Assembly (NCBI GenBank): GCA_913009735.1
Contig: CAJVYU010000023.1
Coordinates: 1 to 36,783 of the forward strand
Source: an uncultured Fidelibacterota bacterium
GTDB lineage: Bacteria > Fidelibacterota > Marinisomatia > Marinisomatales > TCS55
Length of the DNA stretch: 36,783 nt
Reading direction: 5' to 3'
Shown here: positions 19,404 to 28,337 of the stretch, piece after piece
Position numbering within the stretch: position 1 is the first letter of the stretch
Layout of the letters: the number at the start of each line of letters is the position of its first letter
Program-made: the position numbers and the translations under genes
The notes under the pieces: model-generated
Told to the model about the DNA's origin: nothing
What the model saw: only the letters and a program-made list of their open reading frames with translations
Database searches by the model: none

Positions 19404-22376
19404 TTAAAAACTATTTCCACGTTTGCGCTCAATTTCTTTTACAATGTAATATATATCTTCACCCCGCTGTACTCCATTTACCGTAACATTTATGTTCGTT
19501 GCGAATCCGTCGCCGGAAGGGATAAGTTGCATCCCATCCGGGACTACCGTTTCCCCAGTTGAAAGGAAAGCAGGGTATGTGTCGTTTTCAAATCCGGGAG
19601 GAACAACGAGGCCATTAGCTCCTTTACTTATGTTTATCGTCCCGACGCCAAGCCCACTGAATGCTCCGAAAACATTTTTAAACTCTGCTCCAAAACCAGC
19701 AAATCCCTTTGCAGCTTTTCCAAGACCGCTTATACTTGTTAATCCGAGTAATGATAACACTGCTACCAATGCGGCGGCTGCAATAGCGGCTGCGATCAAT
19801 TTAAAAATCATTCCTTCGATAAATTTAATAAAAAATTGACCAAAAGCCTTTAATATATTTTGTGTCGAACTCAATGCGTTCGAGATAACATTACTCATCC
19901 CGGAAAAAACATTCGATAGCAAACTGCCGCCTAACGATGCTGTTCGCACAGTTTTGTTAGTTATTTGTAACATTCCTTTAAAATGTTTTAATGCGACAAA
20001 CATCTGTTTGTAAACTTGTGTGTTTTGCATCCCGGCATTACGCATTCTCAAAAGTGTTTGCGTGTATAAAGTCGCTAAAGAATTAAGTTCTTGTGTTTTG
20101 TCGCCCGTAATAGCGAAAGTATTAGCTATCACGTTTTGCGATGCTGCAAAGGCTTTCATTATTGCCCCCGTCGTTAACGTTGTTTTACCGAGCGTTTTTA
20201 TCTCTGTTGCCAGTATCTTTATCGTTTTGTACAATGCTAAAACTTTAGGGTTTACGGCTGTCAACCCGGCAGACAGGTAGGATTGTAATTCTGTTGTTAA
20301 TGTCGATAATACATTTCGCAAAAGACCGGCTTTGTCTTTTGTGAGCAAAAACATCTGTGATAATGCTTTTAATTTTTCCCGTGCCGCTGTTTCGATTTTG
20401 GCAATATTAAGTTTGAATTTTATTGTTACAGCCTTTGTTGATTGCATTTTTTCAAGACTCTTCATAAAACCTTGAAGAATAGCAATTTTTTTATTTATTT
20501 CTTTTTGGTAGTTTCCAATTTCAAATTGATGATTTTTATTTTCCTGTAGCGTTCTGTCACGGTCATAATTTCCGATTTTTTTACTAAATCCCGATTGCAA
20601 GGAATCTAAATTTTTAAAAAATGTTTTATAATTATTTTCATTTTTATTCAAATAATCTTTACCGGCTTTTTGCGCATACGAATAGTAAGCCGAATCGCTT
20701 ATTGTTTTTTTACTCAAAGTGGAACTGTGTATTCTTGTAAGCAAATTCTGAAAACTAATCTCTTGTACTTTTTTATCAGCAATCGTTTTCTTTAATGTAA
20801 TTGCTTCTTTTTTTACCGCCAGTTCAGTAATTTTCTGTTTAATTAATAAATCTTCATATCCTTTTATCTGTGCTTTTATTTTTGCTAATTGTGCTGAAAT
20901 TTGCGTTTTGGTCATATCTCCAATAACCTGTTGAAAGGTTTTAATATCAGCAAATGATTTTGTTAACTTCTTAAATTTCTCAAGTTCCTCATTTACCTTT
21001 TTCTGTGCCGGAATAATTTTATTTAAATTAGAAAAATATTGATATAAAAATGCTACAATTGAAGCGCCGACAACAAGAAGTATCATTAACGGATTTTTTA
21101 ACATGGCTATTTTCATCGCCGTTAAAGCTCGAGCAACGCCATAAAATCCGGCTATCATTTTTGGAATTAATGAGGATACGAAAAATCCAAAAATTAACAA
21201 TAACGGCCCGGCTGCAATAGCTATTCCCCCCAATGTAAGAATAGTTTTTTTCCAAGTTTTGTTTAATCCTTCAAACCAATGTGCTAATTTGAATACATAC
21301 TTTCCAAGTGCGACAAGGTGAGGCATTATGGCCGCTGAAATGGATTGTCCCATAATCGTACTTGCCGCCGAAAAAGAACTCTTTACAATATCCCATTGAT
21401 GTTTTATGGATTTTGCTTGTGCAAGAAACGCCTGCATAGAAACGCCTGCAATATGTCCGAAATCTGCGAATATCTGAAAATTAGTTTGCGCGTTGGCTCC
21501 GATAATCTGTAGAACACCCGTAAGAGCGCGCATTCGGGGAAACACTTCCGCCATGACTGTATTCCCGAACTCCCCCATTTTGCTTTTTAAGATTTTCAAA
21601 ACGTCGAGGAATCCGCCCGGTTCTCTTAATTTTTTCCGGAGCATTTCGATGGGTATCCCCATCGCCTTGAAGCCTTTTACCACTTTCGGCGTGTTCTTCA
21701 TAAGTGTCGCGAAAACCATCCGTAACTGCGTCGCCGATGTAGAGGCGTTCGCTCCGCTCCGGGTCATCGCGGCCATTGCGGCTCCGACCATTCTGAATTT
21801 AACGCCGAGCGCCGCGGCTGATGGTATTACAAATCCCATCGACTGCGCCAGGCTATCAGCCTCCGCTTTTCCTTTTCTGACTGTTTCGGTCAAAACGTCT
21901 AAAGCTTGGGATGAACTTAAATTCGCCTGTCCGTAAGCATTCATAGCAGACGTTGCAAGGTCTGCAATTGTAACAACCGAACCCATCCCGGAAACGGAAC
22001 CCCGCGCCGAGGCTTTCAAAAGTTCCATCGCTCGATTGCCAAATATTCCGGCAGAGGTGATGTAGAACATTGCATCTGCAAGTTTTTTCGGTGAACGACC
22101 GATAACGGCAGAATAATTGATAATGCTTTTACTCCATTTGCCGACTTGTTTTTGTGATACGCCAACGAGGCCGACAATTTTCTGCATTGAATCCTGAAAC
22201 TGTGCGTATTCGGAAATAGATTTTGCACCGAGTGCGGCAAGTGGTAATGTCAATGCCATCGTCATTCCCATCCCAACCCGGCGGGCGGTACGTCCTAACC
22301 CGATGAGCCGACCTTGTGCTGCTACGAGGCCGGTATCATCTACACCCATTACCGTTATCAATCGTCCGAGAATCAT
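19404..22376 (-). CDS. Tail tape measure protein (TP901 type)
   Basis: 990-aa protein with the TP901 tape-measure N-terminal region (SEYAQFQDSMQKIVGLVG, then AVIGRSPKKLADAMFYITSA and MGSVVTIADLATSAMNAYGQ). Long helical stretches and two hydrophobic regions follow: residues about 375-450 (GGIAIAAGPLLLIFGFFVSS and beyond) and about 870-900. It sets tail length and passes through the membrane during DNA entry. At about 1.5 Angstrom per helical residue it predicts a tail near 150 nm. It follows the frameshifted chaperone pair, the normal siphovirus order. Confidence 0.92.
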   Translation of the reverse strand: MILGRLITVMGVDDTGLVAAQGRLIGLGRTARRVGMGMTMALTLPLAALGAKSISEYAQFQDSMQKIVGLVGVSQKQVGKWSKSIINYSAVIGRSPKKLADAMFYITSAGIFGNRAMELLKASARGSVSGMGSVVTIADLATSAMNAYGQANLSSSQALDVLTETVRKGKAEADSLAQSMGFVIPSAAALGVKFRMVGAAMAAMTRSGANASTSATQLRMVFATLMKNTPKVVKGFKAMGIPIEMLRKKLREPGGFLDVLKILKSKMGEFGNTVMAEVFPRMRALTGVLQIIGANAQTNFQIFADFGHIAGVSMQAFLAQAKSIKHQWDIVKSSFSAASTIMGQSISAAIMPHLVALGKYVFKLAHWFEGLNKTWKKTILTLGGIAIAAGPLLLIFGFFVSSLIPKMIAGFYGVARALTAMKIAMLKNPLMILLVVGASIVAFLYQYFSNLNKIIPAQKKVNEELEKFKKLTKSFADIKTFQQVIGDMTKTQISAQLAKIKAQIKGYEDLLIKQKITELAVKKEAITLKKTIADKKVQEISFQNLLTRIHSSTLSKKTISDSAYYSYAQKAGKDYLNKNENNYKTFFKNLDSLQSGFSKKIGNYDRDRTLQENKNHQFEIGNYQKEINKKIAILQGFMKSLEKMQSTKAVTIKFKLNIAKIETAAREKLKALSQMFLLTKDKAGLLRNVLSTLTTELQSYLSAGLTAVNPKVLALYKTIKILATEIKTLGKTTLTTGAIMKAFAASQNVIANTFAITGDKTQELNSLATLYTQTLLRMRNAGMQNTQVYKQMFVALKHFKGMLQITNKTVRTASLGGSLLSNVFSGMSNVISNALSSTQNILKAFGQFFIKFIEGMIFKLIAAAIAAAALVAVLSLLGLTSISGLGKAAKGFAGFGAEFKNVFGAFSGLGVGTINISKGANGLVVPPGFENDTYPAFLSTGETVVPDGMQLIPSGDGFATNINVTVNGVQRGEDIYYIVKEIERKRGNSF

Positions 22377-22381
22377 ATTGT

Positions 22382-22711
22382 TTATTTTGCCATTGCGTTC
22401 ATTATTGCTAACATTTTCTCATCACTTTGTTTTTGCAATTCCTGAACTTCGCCCCAGCGTGGGATGAAATCTGATATTGCCACTCTGGCATCTTCACCGT
22501 TTTTTGCTTTTTGAATATTAACTAAAACGCTTGCTAACATCGCAGCGTTGTAATCACCTCTCCAAGCGCCTACCGGGTCAATAATATCGTATGCCTGCAA
22601 TTCTGTTATCTGCCGCGATGTTAGAACATCGTTAAGATAGTCAGGATGCGGGTACCCCAATTCCCGGGCTAAGCGAAACATGAAAGCACGCCCGGGTTGC
22701 TTTCTCAGCCT
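22382..22711 (-). CDS. Tail assembly chaperone, frameshift (T-like) part
   Basis: This frame encodes about 109 residues (from RLRKQPGRAF through LARELGYPHPDYL to the C-terminus) and reads directly on from the upstream chaperone in the -1 frame. An ATG exists at 22681 but has no ribosome binding site, so production as a fusion by -1 frameshifting near 22711-22714 is preferred. The resulting fusion is about 234 residues. The LARELG...YL...LTSRQITELQAYDI pattern is typical of the T half of lambda-like G/GT chaperones, which load the tape measure protein during tail assembly. Confidence 0.8.
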   Translation of the reverse strand, partial: RLRKQPGRAFMFRLARELGYPHPDYLNDVLTSRQITELQAYDIIDPVGAWRGDYNAAMLASVLVNIQKAKNGEDARVAISDFIPRWGEVQELQKQSDEKMLAIMNAMAK

Positions 22712-23085
22712 TTTGAGAGTTCTTCGGCATCTTCCGGGGTGATAGCATTTAACTTCGCAGCAGCATCAGCAATTTTTATCAATTTAGAAGCTGATATACT
22801 TTTGCTTAATTCCCGCCAGTCATTAGGTTGCAAAATCAAATTACCGTCTGCATCACAAACGGTGAGAACGGCCATTTTTGAACGAAAATCTTCCTGCGTA
22901 GTTTCAAAATCAACGACCTTGCCGTCTTTTTTAATCGGTTTCAAAAACGATGCTTCCATCGTATCTCGTTCGTGACCGGTCATCTCTTTCACATATACGA
23001 ATTCACCGTTACCAAAATCAACCTTTTCAATTTTAAGCGCTACTTTTGAAAGTAACGCTTTCCTGTCAATGAATTTTCCTGTCAT
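22705..23085 (-). CDS. Tail assembly chaperone, G-like part
   Basis: 126-aa protein beginning with a beta-rich domain (SKVALKIEKVDFGNGEFVYV) followed by KEMTGHERDTMEASFL and a helical end. This is the usual pattern of siphovirus tail assembly chaperones. The gene sits between the tail tube and tape measure genes. It ends SKG-stop, with TCA AAA GGC TGA at the end, and the -1 frame is open into the T-like part. Confidence 0.85.
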   Translation of the reverse strand: MTGKFIDRKALLSKVALKIEKVDFGNGEFVYVKEMTGHERDTMEASFLKPIKKDGKVVDFETTQEDFRSKMAVLTVCDADGNLILQPNDWRELSKSISASKLIKIADAAAKLNAITPEDAEELSKG

Positions 23086-23089
23086 AATT

Positions 23090-23521
23090 TTATTGTATTA
23101 CGCCGGGTCCGGCTGTTTTAATTACTTTTCCAATAACTTTAAATGTGAATTCCGCGGTCATCTTGTTATCAAGCGGCGTTACCGTTCCGACTTTCGTAAT
23201 GATACCGAGAAATTCAAATGTCGAAGCTGATGGATCGGGAAAAACTATTTCGTAATTCATCTCCACAGCTGCTTCAAAATCTGCATCCAAAACGTCATAA
23301 GCGTTTCCGGTTGCATCGTCCCAGTTCAGGGAAATCGTTGCTTCAGCATTGTCTTTTAACGTTGCTTCATATACCCGGTATTTACTTGGCGAATCGTGTG
23401 CCGTAATATCGGTAGTTCCAACTGTTTTTTCTGCGGGTTTAATATCATAAACTCCCGCTAATGTTACCCACGCCGAAGTTGTGCTATCCCAGCGTTGAAA
23501 TTGTGTTCCAAAACCTTCCAT
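23090..23521 (-). CDS. Tail tube protein, short paralogue (1 of 3)
   Basis: 143-aa single-domain protein with the tube pattern MEGFGTQFQRWDS, DIKPAEKTVGTTDITAHDSP, SKYRVYEATLKD, and VTPLDNKMTAEFTFKVIGK. This region is 60-70 percent identical by eye to the first 145 residues of the next gene. An SD-like AAAGGAT precedes the start. Tail tube proteins polymerise into hexameric rings around the tape measure. Lack of the extra C-terminal domain suggests it is either the main tube subunit or a second ring type. Confidence 0.85.
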   Translation of the reverse strand: MEGFGTQFQRWDSTTSAWVTLAGVYDIKPAEKTVGTTDITAHDSPSKYRVYEATLKDNAEATISLNWDDATGNAYDVLDADFEAAVEMNYEIVFPDPSASTFEFLGIITKVGTVTPLDNKMTAEFTFKVIGKVIKTAGPGVIQ

Positions 23522-23541
23522 TTTTTTATCCTTTCATTAAA

Positions 23542-24279
23542 TTAAAATATTTCACTGTCTGTTAATTCAAAAGTTAAACTTCCGTCATCTGTTAGCGTCA
23601 GTAACGATGTCGTAATTAAATCGTAATATCCGTCAAACACGCTATCACCTGTTCGCCATATCCGATACTTCGTTACCGCTCCGGAATAAGTCCATGACAA
23701 ATTTACTGAATAATTTCCACTTGCATCGACTAAAGTTTCAGAAATTTGATTTGACACTTTTGACCATTTCGTTCCGTCGTAAGCCGAAATTTGATAATCG
23801 TAAGTTTTAACTGCCAACGTTCCGCCCGCTGCAATTACCCCACTTAAAACCGGGGCCGTCCCATGGATTTTAATTGGTTTTCTGATAACCTTAAAGGTAA
23901 ACTCCGCGGTCATCTTATTGTCCAGAGGTGTTACAGTTCCGACTTTTGTAACAAGTGCAAGAAAATCAAATGCCGTGTTCCCCGTATCGGGAAAAACTAT
24001 TTCGTAAACAGATTTACTTCCTGCCTCAAAATCAGCATCCAAAATATCATAGGCATTTTCGGCCGTGTCATCCCAATTTAGAGAAATCACATATTCGCCT
24101 CCATCTTTCAGCGTTGCTTCATGTTCCCGATACTTACTTGGGGAACTGTAATCCGTCATGTCGGTAGTACCGACCGTTTTTTCGGGAGGTTTTATATCAA
24201 AAACATTAGCAAAAACCACCCACACAGGTAAAGGAATACCCGCATTCCATCGTTTAATTTTCACTCCAAAACCAATCAT
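23542..24279 (-). CDS. Tail tube protein with Ig/FN3-like domain (2 of 3)
   Basis: 245-aa protein. Residues 1-145 are a tube domain close to the short paralogue. Residues about 150-245 form an Ig or fibronectin III-like domain (YDYQISAYDGTKWSKVSNQI, then NLSWTYSGAVTKYRIWRT and LTLTDDGSLTFELTDSEIF) shared with the next gene. Such C-terminal domains decorate tail surfaces in phages such as lambda and help with weak host binding. The duplicated domain is far closer between genes 2 and 3 than their tube domains are. Confidence 0.85.
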   Translation of the reverse strand: MIGFGVKIKRWNAGIPLPVWVVFANVFDIKPPEKTVGTTDMTDYSSPSKYREHEATLKDGGEYVISLNWDDTAENAYDILDADFEAGSKSVYEIVFPDTGNTAFDFLALVTKVGTVTPLDNKMTAEFTFKVIRKPIKIHGTAPVLSGVIAAGGTLAVKTYDYQISAYDGTKWSKVSNQISETLVDASGNYSVNLSWTYSGAVTKYRIWRTGDSVFDGYYDLITTSLLTLTDDGSLTFELTDSEIF

Positions 24280-24297
24280 AAAAATTTTTCCCTTCTA

Positions 24298-25008
24298 TTA
24301 AAATATTTCACTATCCGTTGTTTCAAAAACCAAACTTCCATCGTCTGTCAATGTCAGTAACGTGGTTGTGATTAAATCATAAAACCCGTCAAACACTCCG
24401 CCCGATGTGCGCCAAATCCTGTATTTTGTTACAGAACCTGAATAAGTCCACGATAATGCGATAGAACCGGTTGCTATAAGAACTTCTGTAACCTGATTCG
24501 AAACTTTCGACCAAACAACACCATCGAAGGCGGCTATCTGATATTCGTAACTTGCAATTGGAAGTGTTCCTCCTGTTACAATTGCCCCCGACAAAACCGG
24601 GGCAACTCCGACAATAGTTTTTATCCGTTCCGTGACCTGTATCTGGCAGACAATTCCAATTTGTTTTGCAAGGGGCGTATCCGCCGCTAAATCTTTTAAG
24701 ATACCTGAAAATTCAAATGTCGTTAAATCGGTATCTGGAAAAATTATCTCAAAATAAATCGTGCCACCTAAAGCGTATAATTTCTCAAGTGTTAGATAAA
24801 CGTCTTTAGAATAATTCAAGATAAGACCCGTTAACCCACTCTTTTTTATCTGCTCCTGGTATTCTTCATATTCACTTATGGAACCAATTTTCGTTACAGC
24901 TGTGATTTTTTTTGTTTTTTTCGGCGGCATAATTTTTGTTAAGCCGGCAAGATAAATCCACGTCAAACCGTCAAGCGAATATCTTACTTTTGTGCCAAAA
25001 CCAATCAT
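24298..25008 (-). CDS. Diverged tail tube protein with Ig/FN3-like domain (3 of 3)
   Basis: 236-aa protein. The N-terminal domain (MIGFGTKVRYSLDGLTWIYL, IMPPKKTKKITAVTKIGSIS, TFEFSGILKDLAADTPLAKQ) keeps the fold signature of the other two but is much diverged. The C-terminal domain (YEYQIAAFDGVVWSKVSNQV, WTYSGSVTKYRIWRTSGGVF, TTTLLTLTDDGSLVFETTDS) is nearly the same as in gene 2. This combination suggests recent exchange or homogenisation of the Ig-like domain. It may form a special ring at one end of the tail. Confidence 0.8.
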   Translation of the reverse strand: MIGFGTKVRYSLDGLTWIYLAGLTKIMPPKKTKKITAVTKIGSISEYEEYQEQIKKSGLTGLILNYSKDVYLTLEKLYALGGTIYFEIIFPDTDLTTFEFSGILKDLAADTPLAKQIGIVCQIQVTERIKTIVGVAPVLSGAIVTGGTLPIASYEYQIAAFDGVVWSKVSNQVTEVLIATGSIALSWTYSGSVTKYRIWRTSGGVFDGFYDLITTTLLTLTDDGSLVFETTDSEIF

Positions 25009-25400
25009 ATGGCTTCCCTTCCGGCTTCAAAATTATTGATAAAAATCACACGGCGTTTGTCATCTAATTTTAGTTGAAACGGTATAGAATTCAAAGAACG
25101 TATTAACTCATATTTTGTGCCGTTAATTGTAGTTTTATAACCATGTAAAAAATCACGGATATTTTCGGCCAGTGCATATCCGGTTTGGAAATCTACGTTC
25201 CGGGTTCGCACCTGAAACGCCGGATATTGTGATTTATCATCGTTCTGATGCGACAATCCCGGCGGTAAACCGGGCGTATCGTAAATCGTAACAACGTCAT
25301 CGGGAGAAGCCGGCTCGTTAGACACAAATAAATTAACGGCAAAACTCAATCCGAATTGCCCGTTAATCATATCTTTTATGTCAACCGATGCAGCGTTCAT
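25005..25400 (-). CDS. Tail terminator-like / minor capsid protein
   Basis: 131-aa protein with a pattern found in phage tail terminator or minor capsid 3-like proteins: an N-terminal helix, VTIYDTPGLPPGLSHQND, a strand YPAFQVRTRNVDFQTGYALA with the helix that follows, and a beta hairpin near the end (ELIRSLNSIPFQLKLDDK). Position between the neck protein and the tail tube genes matches a terminator that stops tube growth and joins tail to head. It overlaps both neighbours by ATGA. Confidence 0.75.
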   Translation of the reverse strand: MNAASVDIKDMINGQFGLSFAVNLFVSNEPASPDDVVTIYDTPGLPPGLSHQNDDKSQYPAFQVRTRNVDFQTGYALAENIRDFLHGYKTTINGTKYELIRSLNSIPFQLKLDDKRRVIFINNFEAGREAI

Positions 25401-25864
25401 AAATTTATCGTCTCCTTTAATGTTGTCATTATCTTATCCCGGTTCCTATTCAAAGCCCCTTGAAAAAAGTGGGATCCGGAATTAGGTCTCCGATAGTGTT
25501 TATCTGTGCTTTCAACTTCTGCCGCATAATTTGCGCCAAAACCCATTACCAAAGTCGGCTTCCCAAGCGCTCCGTCAACGATTGTTTTTGCGTATGCTAA
25601 AGTTTCATTTGTTGACGCCTGAACATTTGCGGCATTTTTTCCTTTGAAATTATGAGGTGCCGAATGAGATTTTACTTGTGTAATAGCGAACCAGCTTTGA
25701 CGTAGATTATTTGTGTCAACCGGGATAACCGGAGCATCGTAGTTCCAGCTTCTCTCTATCATAATAGCCATTTTTATCAAACCGACTTCTGAAAGCCCTT
25801 TGATTTTAATAACTTCACGATTGAAATTCGCTACCAACTCATCTAATCCTATTACCGTTTTCAT
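25397..25864 (-). CDS. HK97 gp10-like neck/tail completion protein
   Basis: 155-aa protein. Its central features (ERSWNYDAPVIPVDTNNLRQSW, a loop rich in Asn and Ala, YAAEVESTDKHYRRPNSGSHFF, and a final helix with MTTLKETINL) fit the HK97 gp10-like family, in which a conserved Arg/Gly and GxxYAxxVExG region is typical. Such proteins close the connector or start the tail. It is linked to both neighbours by ATGA overlaps. Confidence 0.75.
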   Translation of the reverse strand: MKTVIGLDELVANFNREVIKIKGLSEVGLIKMAIMIERSWNYDAPVIPVDTNNLRQSWFAITQVKSHSAPHNFKGKNAANVQASTNETLAYAKTIVDGALGKPTLVMGFGANYAAEVESTDKHYRRPNSGSHFFQGALNRNRDKIMTTLKETINL

Positions 25865-26214
25865 AAATAAACCTCATAAAGTACATCTAAAACACTCAAA
25901 AGCGAATGAGATTCAGCTGTTGCCAAAATTCTATTACCAGTCGCTTTGGGTTCCAGTAATTGTGTACTTGTCAAATCTGTAAGTAATCCTTTAAACAAAT
26001 AATCACCATTTCCCATTTTCTGACTTGTAAATAAAACCGATTCAGGCTTTATTGTCTCACCTAAATCATTAACAATCAACTTCTCATTCGTATTCCAAAG
26101 AACTTTCAATTGTACACCCGGGTTAAAAACAGGGTTCCCAAATCCATCCATCCCTGTTACTTCCCAATATACGCAGTCATCTTTGTAGAATTTCGATAAA
26201 CGATTGCTAATCAT
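25861..26214 (-). CDS. Head-tail joining/connector protein
   Basis: 117-aa beta-rich protein (MISNRLSKFYKDDCVYWEVT, NPGVQLKVLWNTNEKLIVND, GDYLFKGLLTDLTSTQLLEP). Pattern and location fit small head-closure (stopper) proteins such as minor capsid 1 or HK97 gp7-like types. No residue-level signature makes the subfamily certain. It starts within an ATGA overlap with the adaptor gene. Confidence 0.7.
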   Translation of the reverse strand: MISNRLSKFYKDDCVYWEVTGMDGFGNPVFNPGVQLKVLWNTNEKLIVNDLGETIKPESVLFTSQKMGNGDYLFKGLLTDLTSTQLLEPKATGNRILATAESHSLLSVLDVLYEVYL

Positions 26215-26582
26215 AACTGTGTAATTGAATTTATCGAAACTACTTTTTTGCCAAGTAAATTAAAAATATCCAGCGTCATTGCCATTTCCCCATATCGGGA
26301 AGTATGAAGTCCTTCCCGACTTAAAACTGAGAAATATACCGAACTTTGAGACCCTGCCGATATTGCAACGTTATTAACTTCTTTATGTAACGTCGAAACA
26401 ACGAGATGCGCAGCGAGCCATTTTACGATTGTAGTACGAAAGGCATCTGTGAATGTCAATCCGTTATACAATGCATCAAAATAATTCGCCGCATCCGTTA
26501 TCAAACTATCAAAAGCCGTTGTGCTGCCAGTATAGTCATCCAAAATCGCGGTTATATCCGAAGCTGTCGGATTTGTTGCCAT
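26211..26582 (-). CDS. Head-tail adaptor protein (gp6/DUF4054-like)
   Basis: 123-aa helical protein with ASDITAILDDYTGSTTAFDS, ITDAANYFDALYNGLTFTDA and TIVKWLAAHLVVSTLHKEVN, followed by a linker and GLHTSRYGEMAMTLD. This is the usual form of ring adaptor proteins that bind under the portal, with helices in front and a long loop behind. It is the first of four genes joined by ATGA overlaps. Confidence 0.75.
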   Translation of the reverse strand: MATNPTASDITAILDDYTGSTTAFDSLITDAANYFDALYNGLTFTDAFRTTIVKWLAAHLVVSTLHKEVNNVAISAGSQSSVYFSVLSREGLHTSRYGEMAMTLDIFNLLGKKVVSINSITQL

Positions 26583-26588
26583 GATACT

Positions 26589-26780
26589 TTACTTTTTAGC
26601 TTTTGCTTTTGGCTTCTCTTCTGTTTTAATCTCCTCAACCATATCGCGAAAAGCCACGGGAATATCTTCGAGTGCTGCTACAAAAATCTGACCGGGTTTA
26701 ATTATCCTCTCGATAACTTTCCCGGATTTTTTCGTTGTCAGGCGAAATGAACCACCTCCAAGTTTTTTGAATTTTGCCAT
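26589..26780 (-). CDS. Small basic protein after the capsid gene, 63 aa
   Basis: 63-aa protein: a beta-rich start (LGGGSFRLTTKKSGKVIERI, then IKPGQIFVAAL) and a Lys/Glu/Ala tail (EIKTEEKPKAKAKK). It lies between the major capsid and adaptor genes, as do small unknown proteins in many Bacteroidota siphophages. It may be a minor head or neck component. No family was recognised. Confidence 0.7.
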   Translation of the reverse strand: MAKFKKLGGGSFRLTTKKSGKVIERIIKPGQIFVAALEDIPVAFRDMVEEIKTEEKPKAKAKK

Positions 26781-26792
26781 GATATTTCAGTT

Positions 26793-27854
26793 TTATGCTA
26801 AGTGAATAATTCCAGTTTTACCGTTATAATCGCTTCTGATTTGAGGAACCTGAATGGTCATCACTTTGTAATTAGAAACAAATTCACCTTCTGTTTTCCA
26901 CTGAATGTTTGTGATAGGCATTCCGTCAATAAGACGAATTACATCGGAAGTCATCTGTACAAGCAAAACGTTATTTGCAGGTAAAGTGTCAACGGTTTTG
27001 ATACCTTTAATCCCGGCAACTTTCAGAATCCTGTCGCGAATAGTAACCCCGGCGTAAGAAGTCGAATAGTCACCATCCAAAACTGTTTCATACAAAGTCG
27101 GGATATACAGCATCCACGGGCCGTAATGCAAGTCTGCAATAGCTGCATTTTTCATCTTCACTACGTCGGCAAGAATTCCGGCTCCGTCTTGAGATGCATT
27201 ATCCCATGCAAGAGCGAGTGAAACAGGTGACCGGTCGGGATAATTCACATATGAATAAATCGTTCCACCACCGAAAGCAAATGTAGTATTTGTAAACAGC
27301 ATGTTTTCCAGTTGTTCATTAATTCTCCGAGTTGCATTTGCAGCAGCCGATGTGTCGAGAGCATTACCGCTCCGACGGCTGGCGGCCAAAACACGGCCAT
27401 TAATTTCATAGTCTACATGAATGATGGGCAAAGGAATTGAATCAAGAGAAAAATCCTGACGATCATTTTCACCTTTTGCCATTCCATTCATACTGATATT
27501 TGAATTTAAACTATCAGATGCATTTTGTGTTTGGAATAAACTCATGGCAAAAGCGTTGTTAAGCGGTTTTACCAGATTGTTGTCTCTCAAATCCTGAATT
27601 CCTCCGAGGCGGGAGCGTGATACTTCCAAAACGGTTTTGTCCAATTCGATCCAATCATCTTTCAGAAGGGTCGCATTCGTAGTAGGTGTCGCAACGTAAC
27701 TTTTAATATCATTTATATCGCCATCTGAATAAGATGTAATGTATGCTTTTCCGTCACGTCCGATATAGGGGCGCATTGCGCCGGCAGTGATTCCAGAACT
27801 TAACATAGCTGCTAAATTGCCTTTTGTTCCATTTTTTCCTAAGAAATCAATCAT
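26793..27854 (-). CDS. Major capsid protein (HK97 fold, encapsulin-like type)
   Basis: 353-aa protein placed directly after the decoration gene. Residues around 70-125 (WIELDKTVLEVSRSRLGGIQ, then KPLNNAFAMSLFQTQN) and 145-190 (PLPIIHVDYEINGRVLAASR, INEQLENMLFTN) follow the pattern of encapsulin/linocin M18-related and DUF6260-like HK97-fold shells. The A-domain-like end has VLLVQMTSDVIRLIDGMPIT. An SD-like AAAGGA precedes the start. It would assemble the icosahedral head. Exact family placement needs a profile comparison. Confidence 0.85.
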   Translation of the reverse strand: MIDFLGKNGTKGNLAAMLSSGITAGAMRPYIGRDGKAYITSYSDGDINDIKSYVATPTTNATLLKDDWIELDKTVLEVSRSRLGGIQDLRDNNLVKPLNNAFAMSLFQTQNASDSLNSNISMNGMAKGENDRQDFSLDSIPLPIIHVDYEINGRVLAASRRSGNALDTSAAANATRRINEQLENMLFTNTTFAFGGGTIYSYVNYPDRSPVSLALAWDNASQDGAGILADVVKMKNAAIADLHYGPWMLYIPTLYETVLDGDYSTSYAGVTIRDRILKVAGIKGIKTVDTLPANNVLLVQMTSDVIRLIDGMPITNIQWKTEGEFVSNYKVMTIQVPQIRSDYNGKTGIIHLA

Positions 27855-27872
27855 TTTTTTATCCTTTCGTTT

Positions 27873-28337
27873 TTAAATTATTTTTGCTTTGATACGTCCC
27901 AGTGAGCTTGTGGTTGTAACGGCTTCGGTTGCCACGGCCACAATCGGACGTGCCGGTACGGTTACAACTACAGTAGCGGTTCCTCCCTCATCGACGGTAG
28001 TAGTATAATCTACATGTTTCTGTAATGCACCATTACCGGCGGATTCCAGAAAATCACCAGCCACAATAGTTTGCGAAGTTGCAAGATTTGCATACACTTC
28101 GTCGCCGGGTGTCGGATACAAAATCTGAACGAGGTCGCCGATAGCGTAATCGTCAGAAATAGTTTTGCCTTGTAATTCATCTTCAAAAGCAAAAATAGGT
28201 TGAGCGTTTCCAGATGCGACGGCATGATTTGCTACGCCGCTGGCACCGATAGCCAGTAAGTTGCCGGGAGTAATCGCTCCGGTGGCAACGGCTTCTTCCT
28301 GAATGTTCAGGTAGCTTTTCAGTTTAATTGTGTTCAT
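27873..28337 (-). CDS. Head decoration/cement protein
   Basis: 154-aa protein rich in Ala, Gly, Thr and Val: ITPGNLLAIGASGVANHAVA, EDELQGKTISDDYAIGDLVQ, TIVAGDFLESAGNGALQKHV. The Ala/Gly-rich PG-x-L and IGDLV turns match DUF2190-like capsid decoration proteins. It is immediately upstream of the major capsid gene and has a very strong ribosome binding site (AAGGAGG, about 8 nt from the ATG), consistent with high expression. Confidence 0.75.
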   Translation of the reverse strand: MNTIKLKSYLNIQEEAVATGAITPGNLLAIGASGVANHAVASGNAQPIFAFEDELQGKTISDDYAIGDLVQILYPTPGDEVYANLATSQTIVAGDFLESAGNGALQKHVDYTTTVDEGGTATVVVTVPARPIVAVATEAVTTTSSLGRIKAKII

